The notes under the pieces were generated by a model. It had not been told where the DNA came from. It was given only the letters and a program-made list of their open reading frames with translations, and made no database searches. This document shows positions 8,620-17,292 of a stretch of 64,000 nucleotides of DNA, one piece after another. Where the stretch lies: contig NZ_JAHZST010000012.1 of NCBI RefSeq assembly GCF_019457885.1, positions 62,001-126,000 on the forward strand, read 5' to 3'. The position numbers were made by a program, and so were the translations under genes. This DNA comes from Shewanella nanhaiensis. Its GTDB lineage: Bacteria; Pseudomonadota; Gammaproteobacteria; Enterobacterales; Shewanellaceae. How positions within the stretch are numbered: position 1 is the first letter of the stretch; each line of letters opens with the position of its first letter.

Positions 8620-9618
8620 ATGAACAAACAAATACAACAAAGTTACACCGACGCAAATTTTCCATCCACACAACAAATGGAAAGTTCAGACGAGATCGAT
8701 CTCCGCGAGCTCTTTTCCGTCATCTGGCAAGGCAAATGGCTCATCATCGCCATCACTACTGTTTTCGCCATTGGCTCAGTCATCTTCGCCCTCATACAGC
8801 CAAATATCTATAAGTCAGAAGCGTTATTAGCTCCAGCAAGTGAAGAACAAAGCGGTGGATTAAGTGCATTAGCGGGTCAGTTTGGCGGCCTAGCCAGTAT
8901 GGCTGGTATAAATCTAGGTGGAGGTGGCGGCGTTGATAAAACTCAGATGGCCATCGAGGTGATGAAGTCACGTCAATTTGCGAGTAACTTTATCAAATCT
9001 CATAATATTCTGCCTGACTTAATGGCTGCTGAAGAGTGGAATATGTCAGCTGATACGCTAAATTACGATGCTGAAATCTATAACTCAGAAACTAAAACCT
9101 GGGTACGTGAAGTTAAAGCGCCGTTTAAACCTGAACCTTCAATGCAAGAGGCTTACAAAGAGTTTAGTAAAGCTATTTCTGTTAACTCTGCTAAAGATAC
9201 AGGTATGGTAACTATATCAGTAGAGCATTTGTCACCTAGTGTTGCTCAACAATGGGTAGATTGGTTAATTTTAGACATCAACAAAGTGATGAAAGATCGT
9301 GATGTTGCCGAGGCCATTCGGAGTAGCGAATTCCTTAATAAGCAAATAGCGCTTACAAACGTCGCAGATATCCGTTCTATTCTTTACAAATTAATCGAAG
9401 AGCAAGCAAAAACAATTATGTTTGCTGAAGTGCGCGATGAATATGTTTTTAAAACGATTGATCCGGCTTTAGTTCCAGAAGAAAAAGCCGGTCCTAAAAG
9501 AGCACTAATATGTGTACTTGGTACTATGTTAGGCGGCATGTTAGCTGTAATGATTGTTTTAATAAGACACTTTGTTAGAAAAGACGATAGCCTGGAGAAC
9601 CTAGAACCTAGAACCTAG
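8620..9618 (+). CDS. Wzz/OtnB-like chain-length determinant
   Basis: Inner-membrane polysaccharide co-polymerase that sets chain length. An N-terminal cytoplasmic DEIDLRELFSVIWQGKW precedes the first membrane helix (about residues 40-62), then a periplasmic domain with YKSEALLAPA, and a second helix near 290-312 preceded by PEEKAGPKRA, the usual Pro-rich motif. The glycine-rich SALAGQFGG...INLGGGGG stretch is typical of this group. No kinase domain is present. The reading frame runs into the heptamer array: the last residues (NLEPRT) and the TAG stop are encoded by AGAACCT repeats, so the native C-terminus may have been replaced. Confidence 0.88.
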   Translation: MNKQIQQSYTDANFPSTQQMESSDEIDLRELFSVIWQGKWLIIAITTVFAIGSVIFALIQPNIYKSEALLAPASEEQSGGLSALAGQFGGLASMAGINLGGGGGVDKTQMAIEVMKSRQFASNFIKSHNILPDLMAAEEWNMSADTLNYDAEIYNSETKTWVREVKAPFKPEPSMQEAYKEFSKAISVNSAKDTGMVTISVEHLSPSVAQQWVDWLILDINKVMKDRDVAEAIRSSEFLNKQIALTNVADIRSILYKLIEEQAKTIMFAEVRDEYVFKTIDPALVPEEKAGPKRALICVLGTMLGGMLAVMIVLIRHFVRKDDSLENLEPRT

Positions 9619-9651
9619 AACCTAGAACCTAGAACCTAGAATCTAGAACCT
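9598..9651. repeat. Tandem heptamer array overlapping the wzz-like 3' end
   Basis: Seven to eight AGAACCT units, one with a T variant (AGAATCT). The array begins inside the Wzz-like gene and supplies its stop codon. Confidence 0.9.
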
Positions 9652-9790
9652 TCTTATGGGTCCGTCTCAAAATGGATTATAAGTGTCTCAGCCTGGTTCT
9701 ATAGGCTGAGATAAGAAAGTGTGATTATTCAATTCACAACGTCTAAATTGAACTTGTTTTAGGCAAGTAATACATCTTGGAAGCATAAAA

Positions 9791-10906
9791 ATGAAAATTT
9801 TAGTCACAGGTGGAGCGGGTTTCATTGGCTCAGCGGTAGTGCGTCATGTCATCAATAATACACAAGATAGTGTTATCAATGTCGATAAATTAACCTATGC
9901 GGGTAACCTTGAGTCGTTAGCAAGCATTGAGTCAAATGAACGTTATGTTTTCGAGCAAGTTGATATTTGTGACCGTGCTGAATTAGACAGAGTTTTCGCA
10001 AAGTGTAAGCCTGACGCTGTTATGCACTTAGCAGCAGAATCTCATGTTGATCGTTCTATCACCGGTCCTGCCGATTTCATCCAAACGAATATTGTCGGCA
10101 CCTATACTCTTCTTGAAGCGACGCGAGCGTATTGGAACACATTGTCAGAAGATGCTAAGCAAGCATTTCGTTTCCATCATATATCTACCGATGAAGTCTA
10201 TGGCGATCTACCGCACCCTGACGATATTGAAGGTGGAAAAGAGCCCTCAGCGAATAAAGAGTTACCTTTATTTACCGAAACTACATCATATGAACCTTCA
10301 AGCCCTTACTCTGCATCTAAGGCAAGTTCAGATCATCTTGTTCGCGCTTGGTTAAGAACTTATGGCTTACCGACGATAGTAACCAACTGTTCAAATAACT
10401 ATGGTCCATACCACTTCCCTGAAAAGCTTATCCCATTAGTTATTTTAAATGCATTAGAAGGAAAGCCATTACCTATTTACGGGAAAGGCGATCAAATTCG
10501 CGACTGGTTATATGTAGAAGATCACGCTAGAGCACTTTATAAAGTAGTTACTGAAGGTGCTGTTGGAGAAACTTATAACATTGGTGGTCATAACGAAAAA
10601 CAAAACTTAGAAGTTGTGAAAACTATTTGCACAATTTTAGACTCATTAGTGCCAAAAGAATCAAAATACGAAGACCTGATTATTTATGTGACAGACAGAC
10701 CAGGCCACGACAGACGCTATGCGATTGATTCAAGTAAAATGCAGCGTGAACTTGGCTGGACGCCCATAGAGACATTTGAAACAGGCCTTAAAAAGACAGT
10801 TGAATGGTATTTGACTAATCAAGAATGGTGTCAACATGTGCAAGATGGGAGTTATCAACGTGAACGTCTAGGTGTTGAGTTATTAGTTAAAGAGGAGGGG
10901 AAGTAA
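9791..10906 (+). CDS. rfbB: dTDP-glucose 4,6-dehydratase (copy 1)
   Basis: Converts dTDP-glucose to dTDP-4-keto-6-deoxyglucose, the branch point to rhamnose and 3-amino sugars. TGGAGFIG lies at residues 6-13 (NAD binding), the catalytic Thr-Asp-Glu at 133-135 (STDEVYGDL), and YSASK at 173-177. Length 371 is slightly above the usual 355-361 because of an insert after DEVYGDL. The stop overlaps the next start by one base (TAATG), so it is translationally coupled to rmlA. A second paralogue lies at 41608. Confidence 0.96.
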   Translation: MKILVTGGAGFIGSAVVRHVINNTQDSVINVDKLTYAGNLESLASIESNERYVFEQVDICDRAELDRVFAKCKPDAVMHLAAESHVDRSITGPADFIQTNIVGTYTLLEATRAYWNTLSEDAKQAFRFHHISTDEVYGDLPHPDDIEGGKEPSANKELPLFTETTSYEPSSPYSASKASSDHLVRAWLRTYGLPTIVTNCSNNYGPYHFPEKLIPLVILNALEGKPLPIYGKGDQIRDWLYVEDHARALYKVVTEGAVGETYNIGGHNEKQNLEVVKTICTILDSLVPKESKYEDLIIYVTDRPGHDRRYAIDSSKMQRELGWTPIETFETGLKKTVEWYLTNQEWCQHVQDGSYQRERLGVELLVKEEGK

Positions 10907-11781
10907 TGAAAGGAATTATATTGGCGGGTGGTTCAGGTACACGGTTACACCCTATAACAAAAGGCGTATCAAAGCAGTTATTGCCTATATATGATAAGCC
11001 AATGATTTACTATCCAATCTCTGTATTAATGCTAGCAGGTATTAATGAAATCCTTATTATTACAACGCCTGAAGAGCAAGATGGGTTTGTACGTTTATTA
11101 GGTGATGGTTCTGATTTTGGAATTAGTTTGACTTACGCCGTGCAACCCAAGCCTGATGGCTTAGCGCAAGCGTTTATAATAGGTGAATCGTTTATAGGAA
11201 CGGATGATGTCTGTTTAGCACTTGGTGACAATATCTTTTTCGGACAGGCATTTGGTAAGCAGCTAAAGCATGCTGTACAAAACCTAGCTGGAGCGACAGT
11301 ATTTGGCTATAAAGTAATGGATCCTGAACGTTTTGGTGTTGTGGAGTTTGATGAGAACTTTAAAGCTTTATCTATAGAGGAAAAGCCTATAACGCCGAAA
11401 TCGAATTGGGCTGTAACAGGTCTATATTTTTATAATAATTCAGTTGTTAATATTGCTAAAAATGTAAAAAAATCAGAAAGAGGTGAGTTTGAAATCACAT
11501 CAGTGAATCAAGCATATCTAGAACGAGGAGAGTTGAATGTTGAGCAATTGGGGAGAGGGTTTGCTTGGTTGGATACCGGAACACATGACTCTTTAATTGA
11601 AGCTTCACAATTTGTTCAAACAGTAGAGAAAAGGCAAGGCTTTAAAATAGCGTGCTTAGAAGAAATTGCTTTGGCACAGGGATGGTTGAGTAGGGCGCAA
11701 GTTAAAGATATTGCATTATCTTTAGCTAAAACTGGTTATGGCCAATACTTACTCCATTTAGTACAGGATTTCGAAGGTTAA
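10906..11781 (+). CDS. rfbA: Glucose-1-phosphate thymidylyltransferase
   Basis: Makes dTDP-glucose from dTTP and glucose-1-phosphate. The signature GGSGTRLHPIT starts at residue 8; ISKQLLPIYDKPMIYYP-type sequence (KGVSKQLLPIYDKPMIYYP), LGDNIFFG and EEKP follow in order. Length 291 is standard for RmlA. It is the only rmlA in the window and so feeds both rmlB copies and the fdt branch. Confidence 0.96.
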   Translation: MKGIILAGGSGTRLHPITKGVSKQLLPIYDKPMIYYPISVLMLAGINEILIITTPEEQDGFVRLLGDGSDFGISLTYAVQPKPDGLAQAFIIGESFIGTDDVCLALGDNIFFGQAFGKQLKHAVQNLAGATVFGYKVMDPERFGVVEFDENFKALSIEEKPITPKSNWAVTGLYFYNNSVVNIAKNVKKSERGEFEITSVNQAYLERGELNVEQLGRGFAWLDTGTHDSLIEASQFVQTVEKRQGFKIACLEEIALAQGWLSRAQVKDIALSLAKTGYGQYLLHLVQDFEG

Positions 11782-11783
11782 AG

Positions 11784-12596
11784 ATGAAAAAATATACGGT
11801 TGTTGGAAGTACAGGTTTTATAGGTAATAATCTAGTTCGTTTTTTGACGGAAAAAGGTGAGGAAGTTACTGAAATTAATCGAATTGCACCATCTAGAAAT
11901 GAATCACTAGGAACGATCGTATATTGTGCAGGCTTTGGTGGATGTGATGAACCTCAAAAAGTATTAGACGCAAATCTGACATTTTTAATGAAGTTATTAG
12001 ATGAATGTAATTATGAACGATTTATTTATATCTCATCAACTAGAGTGTATTTGAATGCTACTACAGGGACTGAAAAATCTAATCTAGTTATTTCCTCCGG
12101 TGATAAACGTAGTGTATTTAATTTATCCAAGATTACTGCAGAAAAACTATCAACAAATAATCCTAAGCTAATCTCATTGAGAGTCAGTAATGTTTATGGT
12201 GATGCATTTAATAGCCCTTTATTTCTGCCTACTATAATAAGAGATGCAATAAAAAGTCGCAAAATTAAGATGTTTACATCTGGCGATTATTCAAAGGACT
12301 ATATAAATGTTTTGGATGTTTGCAATGCAATATATTTATTGTCAAAGAAAGAAGACCTGTCTCATGATGTGTATAACATAGCTTATTCTAAAAAAGTGAC
12401 TGCAGATGAGATATTAGAAGAAATATCTAAATCTGTTGAGCATGATGTTGAATGGAATACGACTAGTGTAGAAGAGTTTTATCCGGAAATTTGTATTAAA
12501 CGTTTACGTCATGAGATTAATTTTGAACCGTCTTTTGTTTTAGATGATGTCGAGAGAATGATTCGTTTATTTCGCGATAATATAGATAAATTGTAA
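11784..12596 (+). CDS. Short SDR sugar epimerase/reductase-like protein with Tyr-to-Phe change
   Basis: An extended SDR NAD(P)-binding protein of 270 residues, with GSTGFIG at 8-14 and an SSTRVY strand. At the position of the catalytic YxxxK motif it has FNLSK: Phe112 (codon TTT) with Lys116 retained. The C-terminal substrate domain is short. It starts 3 bp after rmlA with AAGG upstream. In a dTDP-sugar operon it could be a 4-ketoreductase or epimerase, but the missing Tyr makes ordinary SDR catalysis doubtful. I do not assign a reaction. Confidence 0.75.
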   Translation: MKKYTVVGSTGFIGNNLVRFLTEKGEEVTEINRIAPSRNESLGTIVYCAGFGGCDEPQKVLDANLTFLMKLLDECNYERFIYISSTRVYLNATTGTEKSNLVISSGDKRSVFNLSKITAEKLSTNNPKLISLRVSNVYGDAFNSPLFLPTIIRDAIKSRKIKMFTSGDYSKDYINVLDVCNAIYLLSKKEDLSHDVYNIAYSKKVTADEILEEISKSVEHDVEWNTTSVEEFYPEICIKRLRHEINFEPSFVLDDVERMIRLFRDNIDKL

Positions 12597-12612
12597 TTAC
12601 TTTGGGTTTTTT

Positions 12613-13158
12613 ATGAATGTCATAGATACAGAAATTGAAGATGTAAAGATTATTGAACCTGATGTTTTTGGTGATAATCGAGGTTTCTTTATGGAAACCT
12701 GGAATCAAGAACAATTTGAAATTATTGTAGCAGGTAAAAAAACAAGGTTTGTACAAGATAATCACTCCAAATCTAAAAAGGGGATCTTACGAGGTTTACA
12801 TTATCAAAGAGTAAAATCGCAAGGAAAACTTGTCCGAGTTGTTGCTGGTGAAGTATTTGATGTGGCCGTAGATATACGTAAAAACTCAAGTACTTACGGT
12901 CAATGGGTAGGTGAATATTTATCCTCAGAAAACAAAAGACAACTTTGGATACCTGAAGGTTTTGCACATGGTTTTTATGTTTTAAGTGATGAAGCCGAAT
13001 TTGTATATAAATGTACTAATTATTATCACCCAGAATCTGAAGTAAGCATCGCTTGGAATGATGTAGATATCGCAATTGATTGGCCATTATTAGGAGAACC
13101 TTTGCTATCAGATAAAGATTGCAAAGGACTAAGTTTAAGAGACTTAAAGGATTTGTGA
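12613..13158 (+). CDS. rfbC: dTDP-4-dehydrorhamnose 3,5-epimerase
   Basis: A cupin epimerase of the rhamnose pathway. RGFFMETW near the start, LRGLHYQ with the catalytic His63, and PEGFAHGFYVL with His119 match RmlC. Length 181 is typical. The TGA stop overlaps the ATG of fdtA by one base. Its pathway partner rmlD is about 30 kb away at 42703. Confidence 0.95.
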   Translation: MNVIDTEIEDVKIIEPDVFGDNRGFFMETWNQEQFEIIVAGKKTRFVQDNHSKSKKGILRGLHYQRVKSQGKLVRVVAGEVFDVAVDIRKNSSTYGQWVGEYLSSENKRQLWIPEGFAHGFYVLSDEAEFVYKCTNYYHPESEVSIAWNDVDIAIDWPLLGEPLLSDKDCKGLSLRDLKDL

Positions 13159-13562
13159 TGGATATAAAGTTAATTCAGTTTCAAAGTCACGGGGACGAAC
13201 GAGGCTCGTTAGTCTCTTTAGAAGATCATAAAAACATACCTTTTACGATAAAACGTGTTTATTATCTTTTCAATACAAAAGATGATGTTAGACGCGGTTT
13301 TCACGCTCATAAAAAACTTAAGCAGTTGGCAGTTGTGTTAAAAGGGTCTTGTCGCTTTTTATTGGACGATGGGAAAGAAAAGATAGATATCTTATTAGAT
13401 AACCCTTCGCAAGGTTTGTATATTGAATCATTTTTATGGCGAGAAATGTATGATTTTTCTGAAGATTGCGTATTGTTAGTATTAGCAGACTCTTTTTATG
13501 ATGAATCTGATTACATTAGGGATTATCAAGATTTTATAGAAATAGTAAACCATGATTCATAA
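13158..13562 (+). CDS. fdtA: dTDP-4-oxo-6-deoxyglucose 3,4-ketoisomerase (FdtA/QdtA family)
   Basis: A small cupin that moves the keto group from C4 to C3 of dTDP-4-keto-6-deoxyglucose. DERGSLVSLE near residue 11 and RRGFHAHK with the His49/His51 pair are family hallmarks. I use the ATG at 13158, which overlaps the rmlC stop; an earlier in-frame ATG lies inside rmlC. FdtA (galacto product) and QdtA (gluco product) cannot be told apart by eye. With the next two genes it makes a 3-acetamido-3,6-dideoxyhexose nucleotide. Confidence 0.9.
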   Translation: MDIKLIQFQSHGDERGSLVSLEDHKNIPFTIKRVYYLFNTKDDVRRGFHAHKKLKQLAVVLKGSCRFLLDDGKEKIDILLDNPSQGLYIESFLWREMYDFSEDCVLLVLADSFYDESDYIRDYQDFIEIVNHDS

Positions 13563-13995
13563 ATTATCTGATGTTCTATCTTCGAATATAGGAAGTGATA
13601 CTAATATTTGGCAGTTTTGCGTTGTATTACCTAATTCTATTATTGGAGATTCGTGTAATATTTGCTCACACTGTTTGATCGAAAATGATGTGTTAATTGG
13701 TAATCATGTTACGATTAAAAGTGGAGTGCAAATTTGGGATGGAATAACGATAGAAGATAGGGTCTTCATTGGTCCTAATGTGACGTTTACAAATGATAAG
13801 TCACCACGTTCTAAAAAATATCCTGAAAAGTTTCTTAGAACCCTAATCAAAAAAAATGCTTCAATCGGAGCGAACGCGACAATTTTACCAGGTATTACGA
13901 TTGGCGAGTATGCAATGGTAGGTGCTGGTGCCGTTGTAACCAAAGATGTTCACCCACACACTACAGTGGTTGGCAATCCTGCGAGAGAGATATAA
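13552..13995 (+). CDS. fdtC: dTDP-3-amino-3,6-dideoxyhexose N-acetyltransferase (FdtC/QdtC-like)
   Basis: A left-handed beta-helix acyltransferase with hexapeptide repeats (IGDSCNICSHCLIENDVLIG, IGPNVTFTND) and C-terminal GEYAMVGAGAVVTKDV...GNPAREI. The 147-residue length and its place between the ketoisomerase and aminotransferase genes support acetylation of the 3-amino group with acetyl-CoA. It overlaps fdtA by 11 bp and fdtB by one base. Confidence 0.87.
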   Translation: MIHKLSDVLSSNIGSDTNIWQFCVVLPNSIIGDSCNICSHCLIENDVLIGNHVTIKSGVQIWDGITIEDRVFIGPNVTFTNDKSPRSKKYPEKFLRTLIKKNASIGANATILPGITIGEYAMVGAGAVVTKDVHPHTTVVGNPAREI

Positions 13996-15107
13996 TGATT
14001 CCGTTTTTAGATCTAAAAGCCACAAATCAACAGTATGAAACTGAGCTTAAGGAAGCTTGTAATCGTGTTATAGATTCCGGCTGGTACATTATGGGAAAAG
14101 AGGTTGAATTATTTGAACAAGAATTCGCTTCATTCTGTGGCAGCCAAAAAGCTATTGGAGTCGCGAACGGATTAGATGCATTAATATTGACTCTAAGGGC
14201 TTGGAAGGAACTTGGGAAGTTAAAAGATGGTGATGAAGTTATCGTTCCAGCAAATACATATATAGCTTCGATTCTTGCAATTACGGAAAATAACCTCATT
14301 CCTATCTTAGTTGATCCTGATTCAGGTACTTTCAATCTTACAGTTAAAGGAATACTTGCTAGTTTAACATCAAAAACAAGAGCCATTTTACCTGTACATT
14401 TATATGGGCAAATCTCTCCAATGAAAGATATCATGGCTCTAGCAGAAAAACATGGTTTATTGGTGCTTGAGGATTGCGCTCAGTCGCATGGAGCGATGAT
14501 TGATGGTAGAAAAGCTGGAACATGGGGAGATGCGGGGGCGTTTAGCTTTTATCCTGGTAAAAACCTTGGTGCGTTGGGAGATGCGGGAGCTGTAACAACT
14601 AACGATAATGAGCTTTACAACGTTATCAATGCATTACGTAATTATGGTTCTACTGAAAAGTATAAAAATGAATATAAAGGGCTTAATAGTAGGCTAGATG
14701 AAATCCAAGCCGCAATGCTAAGAGTCAAGTTAAAACATTTGGATCGAGAAACAACTATTCGTCAGAATTTTGCAGCTAAATATATTGCGGGCATATTTAA
14801 TCCACTGATTGAATTACCTATAGTTGTCGATATCGAAGGACACGTATGGCATTTATTCGTTGTGAAAACAAAAACTAGAAAAGAGTTTTCCGAGTACTTA
14901 AGTGAAAATGGCATTCAGTCTCTAATACATTATCCAATAGCTCCACATAAACAAGGAGCCTATAGTGAAATGAATAGTCATTCATATCCAATATCAGAAA
15001 TGTTACATGAGAGTGTTTTAAGCATTCCAATAAGCTCAACGATGAAAGAATGTGAAGTTGAAAAGATTATTTCTACAATTAATAACTACAAAGGTAGTGT
15101 TAAATAG
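13995..15107 (+). CDS. fdtB: dTDP-3-amino-3,6-dideoxyhexose transaminase (FdtB/QdtB-like)
   Basis: A PLP-dependent DegT/DnrJ/EryC1/StrS aminotransferase. The N-terminal IPFLDLKATNQQY, the EDCAQSHGA motif near 158, and SFYPGKNLGALGDAGA with the PLP lysine Lys189 are all present, as is the conserved 'R.YGS..KY.....G.NSRLDE.QAA' block. Length 370 is normal. It follows fdtA and fdtC directly, which favours the 3-amino over the 4-amino sugar role. Confidence 0.92.
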   Translation: MIPFLDLKATNQQYETELKEACNRVIDSGWYIMGKEVELFEQEFASFCGSQKAIGVANGLDALILTLRAWKELGKLKDGDEVIVPANTYIASILAITENNLIPILVDPDSGTFNLTVKGILASLTSKTRAILPVHLYGQISPMKDIMALAEKHGLLVLEDCAQSHGAMIDGRKAGTWGDAGAFSFYPGKNLGALGDAGAVTTNDNELYNVINALRNYGSTEKYKNEYKGLNSRLDEIQAAMLRVKLKHLDRETTIRQNFAAKYIAGIFNPLIELPIVVDIEGHVWHLFVVKTKTRKEFSEYLSENGIQSLIHYPIAPHKQGAYSEMNSHSYPISEMLHESVLSIPISSTMKECEVEKIISTINNYKGSVK

Positions 15108-15211
15108 ATATTGTTTAGCATTGAAGTTTCTTTAATGTTGTTATTGTATAGAGTCATTCGTAGACAAACTCTAAGTTTGACTCATATCTACAGTTTGCTA
15201 GAAGAAGTCTG

Positions 15212-16045
15212 ATGATGATAGTGGAAGAACGAGAAGTGTTGGTTAGTTGTATTTTAGCTGTTAATCGGTTAGATGGTTTTCTTCCGGTAGCTATTGATAG
15301 TATTTTGACACAGACATACCGAAACTTAGAGTTAATTATCATTGCAAATAACTGCAATGAAGATTTATGGTCATTTTTAGAAGAGATTAAAAAAACTGAT
15401 AGCCGTATAATAACTAGGAGGACTAGTATAGGGCAGTTAGTTTTCAACTTAAATTATGGGATCGATATTGCTAGAGGGAAGTATATTGCCAGAATGGACG
15501 CTGATGATATTTCCCTGCCAACAAGAATCGAAAAGCAAATAGACTTCCTAGAAAAACATAAAAGTGTAAATATGTTGGCAACAAATTTTGTCAGAATTAA
15601 TATTGCTGATGAAATAATTTCCAAGCCGATCACTAATACTTTTGATAATAAGGACATTAGGAAAGAGTTGAAGTATTCTAACCCTATTGCCCACCCGTCA
15701 TTGATGTTTAGAAAATGTGATGTTATTAAAAATAGAGGCTATAGTTGGTCTTTCTGGGCAGAAGATTATGAATATCACCTTCGCGCAAGCAGGAACCCGG
15801 ATTATAAATTTCACTGTTTATCTGACGTGTTATTACATTACAGGGTGTCAGATTCACAAATGACAGCCAATAATGATAATATTGTCAATTATGCTGACGA
15901 AAGTGCTTTACTTTATCGAGAGTGGATAATAACTGGAGATAAAGCATATTTGTTAAGAATTATTTTGTTAAGCCGAACATTTAGAAGTGTAAGTAGACCT
16001 ATTAAGAATGTTGTAAGGAGGTTTTTTGTTAAGAAAAATCATTAA
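15212..16045 (+). CDS. Family 2 glycosyltransferase
   Basis: A GT-A-fold transferase of 277 residues. The N-terminal VSCILAVNRLDGFLPVAIDSIL, the QTYRNLELIII strand and the metal-binding MDADD (Asp96-Ala-Asp98) are visible. The usual 'DDGSTD' is replaced by ANNCNED, so nucleotide-binding residues differ from the standard family. The sugar specificity is unknown. Its end overlaps the flippase gene by 20 bp. Confidence 0.85.
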   Translation: MMIVEEREVLVSCILAVNRLDGFLPVAIDSILTQTYRNLELIIIANNCNEDLWSFLEEIKKTDSRIITRRTSIGQLVFNLNYGIDIARGKYIARMDADDISLPTRIEKQIDFLEKHKSVNMLATNFVRINIADEIISKPITNTFDNKDIRKELKYSNPIAHPSLMFRKCDVIKNRGYSWSFWAEDYEYHLRASRNPDYKFHCLSDVLLHYRVSDSQMTANNDNIVNYADESALLYREWIITGDKAYLLRIILLSRTFRSVSRPIKNVVRRFFVKKNH

Positions 16046-17288
16046 TCTTGCTACATCATCCGTCACGCAGTTAACGATCAGAACATTTACTTTTTTTTAT
16101 CTCTCATACCTTTTTACATTGACGGAAATGGGGTATTTTACTCTATCTATTACAGTTGCTACTTTGGCTGTTAATGTTGTGACTTTTGGCGCTTATAATT
16201 TAATTATGGAGCAAGGGGAAAGTGAAAAAGACATTCAGGGGTTTGTGAGGAAAGATTTTTTATTTTACGCCGTTAATATGATTGTTTTCGCGTTGTCGTT
16301 TTCACTCTTTCATTTTATCTTTAAAATGGATGTTCCACTTTATTTATCTTTACTCTTTTTACTTGGAGAGATGCTTCAGGTAGTTTTTATATTTATTTTT
16401 TCTTCTTATTACTTAACTATAAAAAAACCTGAAAAATTTAACCACTTACGCAATGTTAATACCGCAATATATTTATGTGTGTTTATGTCGTTTATTTTGC
16501 TAACGGATAAAACGGTAAGTAGTTGGGGGGGGCTATACTTTTTATCTGCAGTGTTGTTTGTGATTTACGGGTTTTACTATGTAGGAAAAGGCTTCTATAA
16601 ATATGAAACCCATAAAGTAGGATGTAATCCTCGTGATATAGGAAGACTCTATATTAATAGAGTTTTTAAAGGTAAGCATTATTTCATCTCTTCAGTCGCA
16701 CGCGCTTTGTTAACGGCTAGTGATAAACTTGTGATAGTTTGGCTTTTTGGATATGATAAGTTGGGATTATATTCGTTAGCGGAGAAAGCTGTGACGGCTT
16801 TTAATATACCAGTCTCAGCATACCTACAGTTAAATGAACCGAAGTATTACACTTGCAACAGAGTGAAAAGGCTTGAGATTTTATTAAGTCTTATTCCAGT
16901 GGTTTTATTATATTTCTTATTTATATATTCTAGTTATCTAGTGTTGGGTTCCAAGCTCTTCCTGTTACTTGGATTGCCTGAGAAGTTTCAAGCACCTTTT
17001 TCCATTCTAAGCACTATGCTACTATATATAATATCAGTGAATATTTTCAATGGTTTGATGCATTTGTTTAATGGGACTGGGAAAATAAGGCTCAGAATTA
17101 ACCTTACATTGCTAGCGCTATTCGTTTTTACTATTTCAGCATACTTGGGGAATAAGTTTTTTGTTGGCTTTGATATAGTTATTTTGATTGTTATGTTCTT
17201 TTTTACTCAGTTGTTAGTTTCTATTCCTTTTTATATTAGGTATATAATAAATTATGTTCATATCAGAAAAACACCTGTCAGAATGTGA
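16026..17288 (+). CDS. Wzx-type polysaccharide flippase (MOP superfamily)
   Basis: A multi-pass inner-membrane protein (about 12 hydrophobic segments, 420 residues) with the flippase-like opening LATSSVTQLTIRTFTFFYLSYLFTLTEMGYFTLS and ASDKLVIVWLFGYDKLGLYSLAEK in the middle, which matches the 'D...i..f.g...lG.Y..a' motif of Wzx. It begins with TTG at 16026, five bases after a perfect AAGGAGG (16015-16021), inside the end of the preceding gene. It presumably flips the lipid-linked repeat unit. Confidence 0.82.
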   Translation: MLRKIINLATSSVTQLTIRTFTFFYLSYLFTLTEMGYFTLSITVATLAVNVVTFGAYNLIMEQGESEKDIQGFVRKDFLFYAVNMIVFALSFSLFHFIFKMDVPLYLSLLFLLGEMLQVVFIFIFSSYYLTIKKPEKFNHLRNVNTAIYLCVFMSFILLTDKTVSSWGGLYFLSAVLFVIYGFYYVGKGFYKYETHKVGCNPRDIGRLYINRVFKGKHYFISSVARALLTASDKLVIVWLFGYDKLGLYSLAEKAVTAFNIPVSAYLQLNEPKYYTCNRVKRLEILLSLIPVVLLYFLFIYSSYLVLGSKLFLLLGLPEKFQAPFSILSTMLLYIISVNIFNGLMHLFNGTGKIRLRINLTLLALFVFTISAYLGNKFFVGFDIVILIVMFFFTQLLVSIPFYIRYIINYVHIRKTPVRM

Positions 17289-17292
17289 TGTA

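Noticed and set aside
16026..16045. Frameshift between the GT2 and flippase genes
   Set aside because: The overlap is explained by a TTG start with a perfect Shine-Dalgarno inside the end of the GT2 gene.
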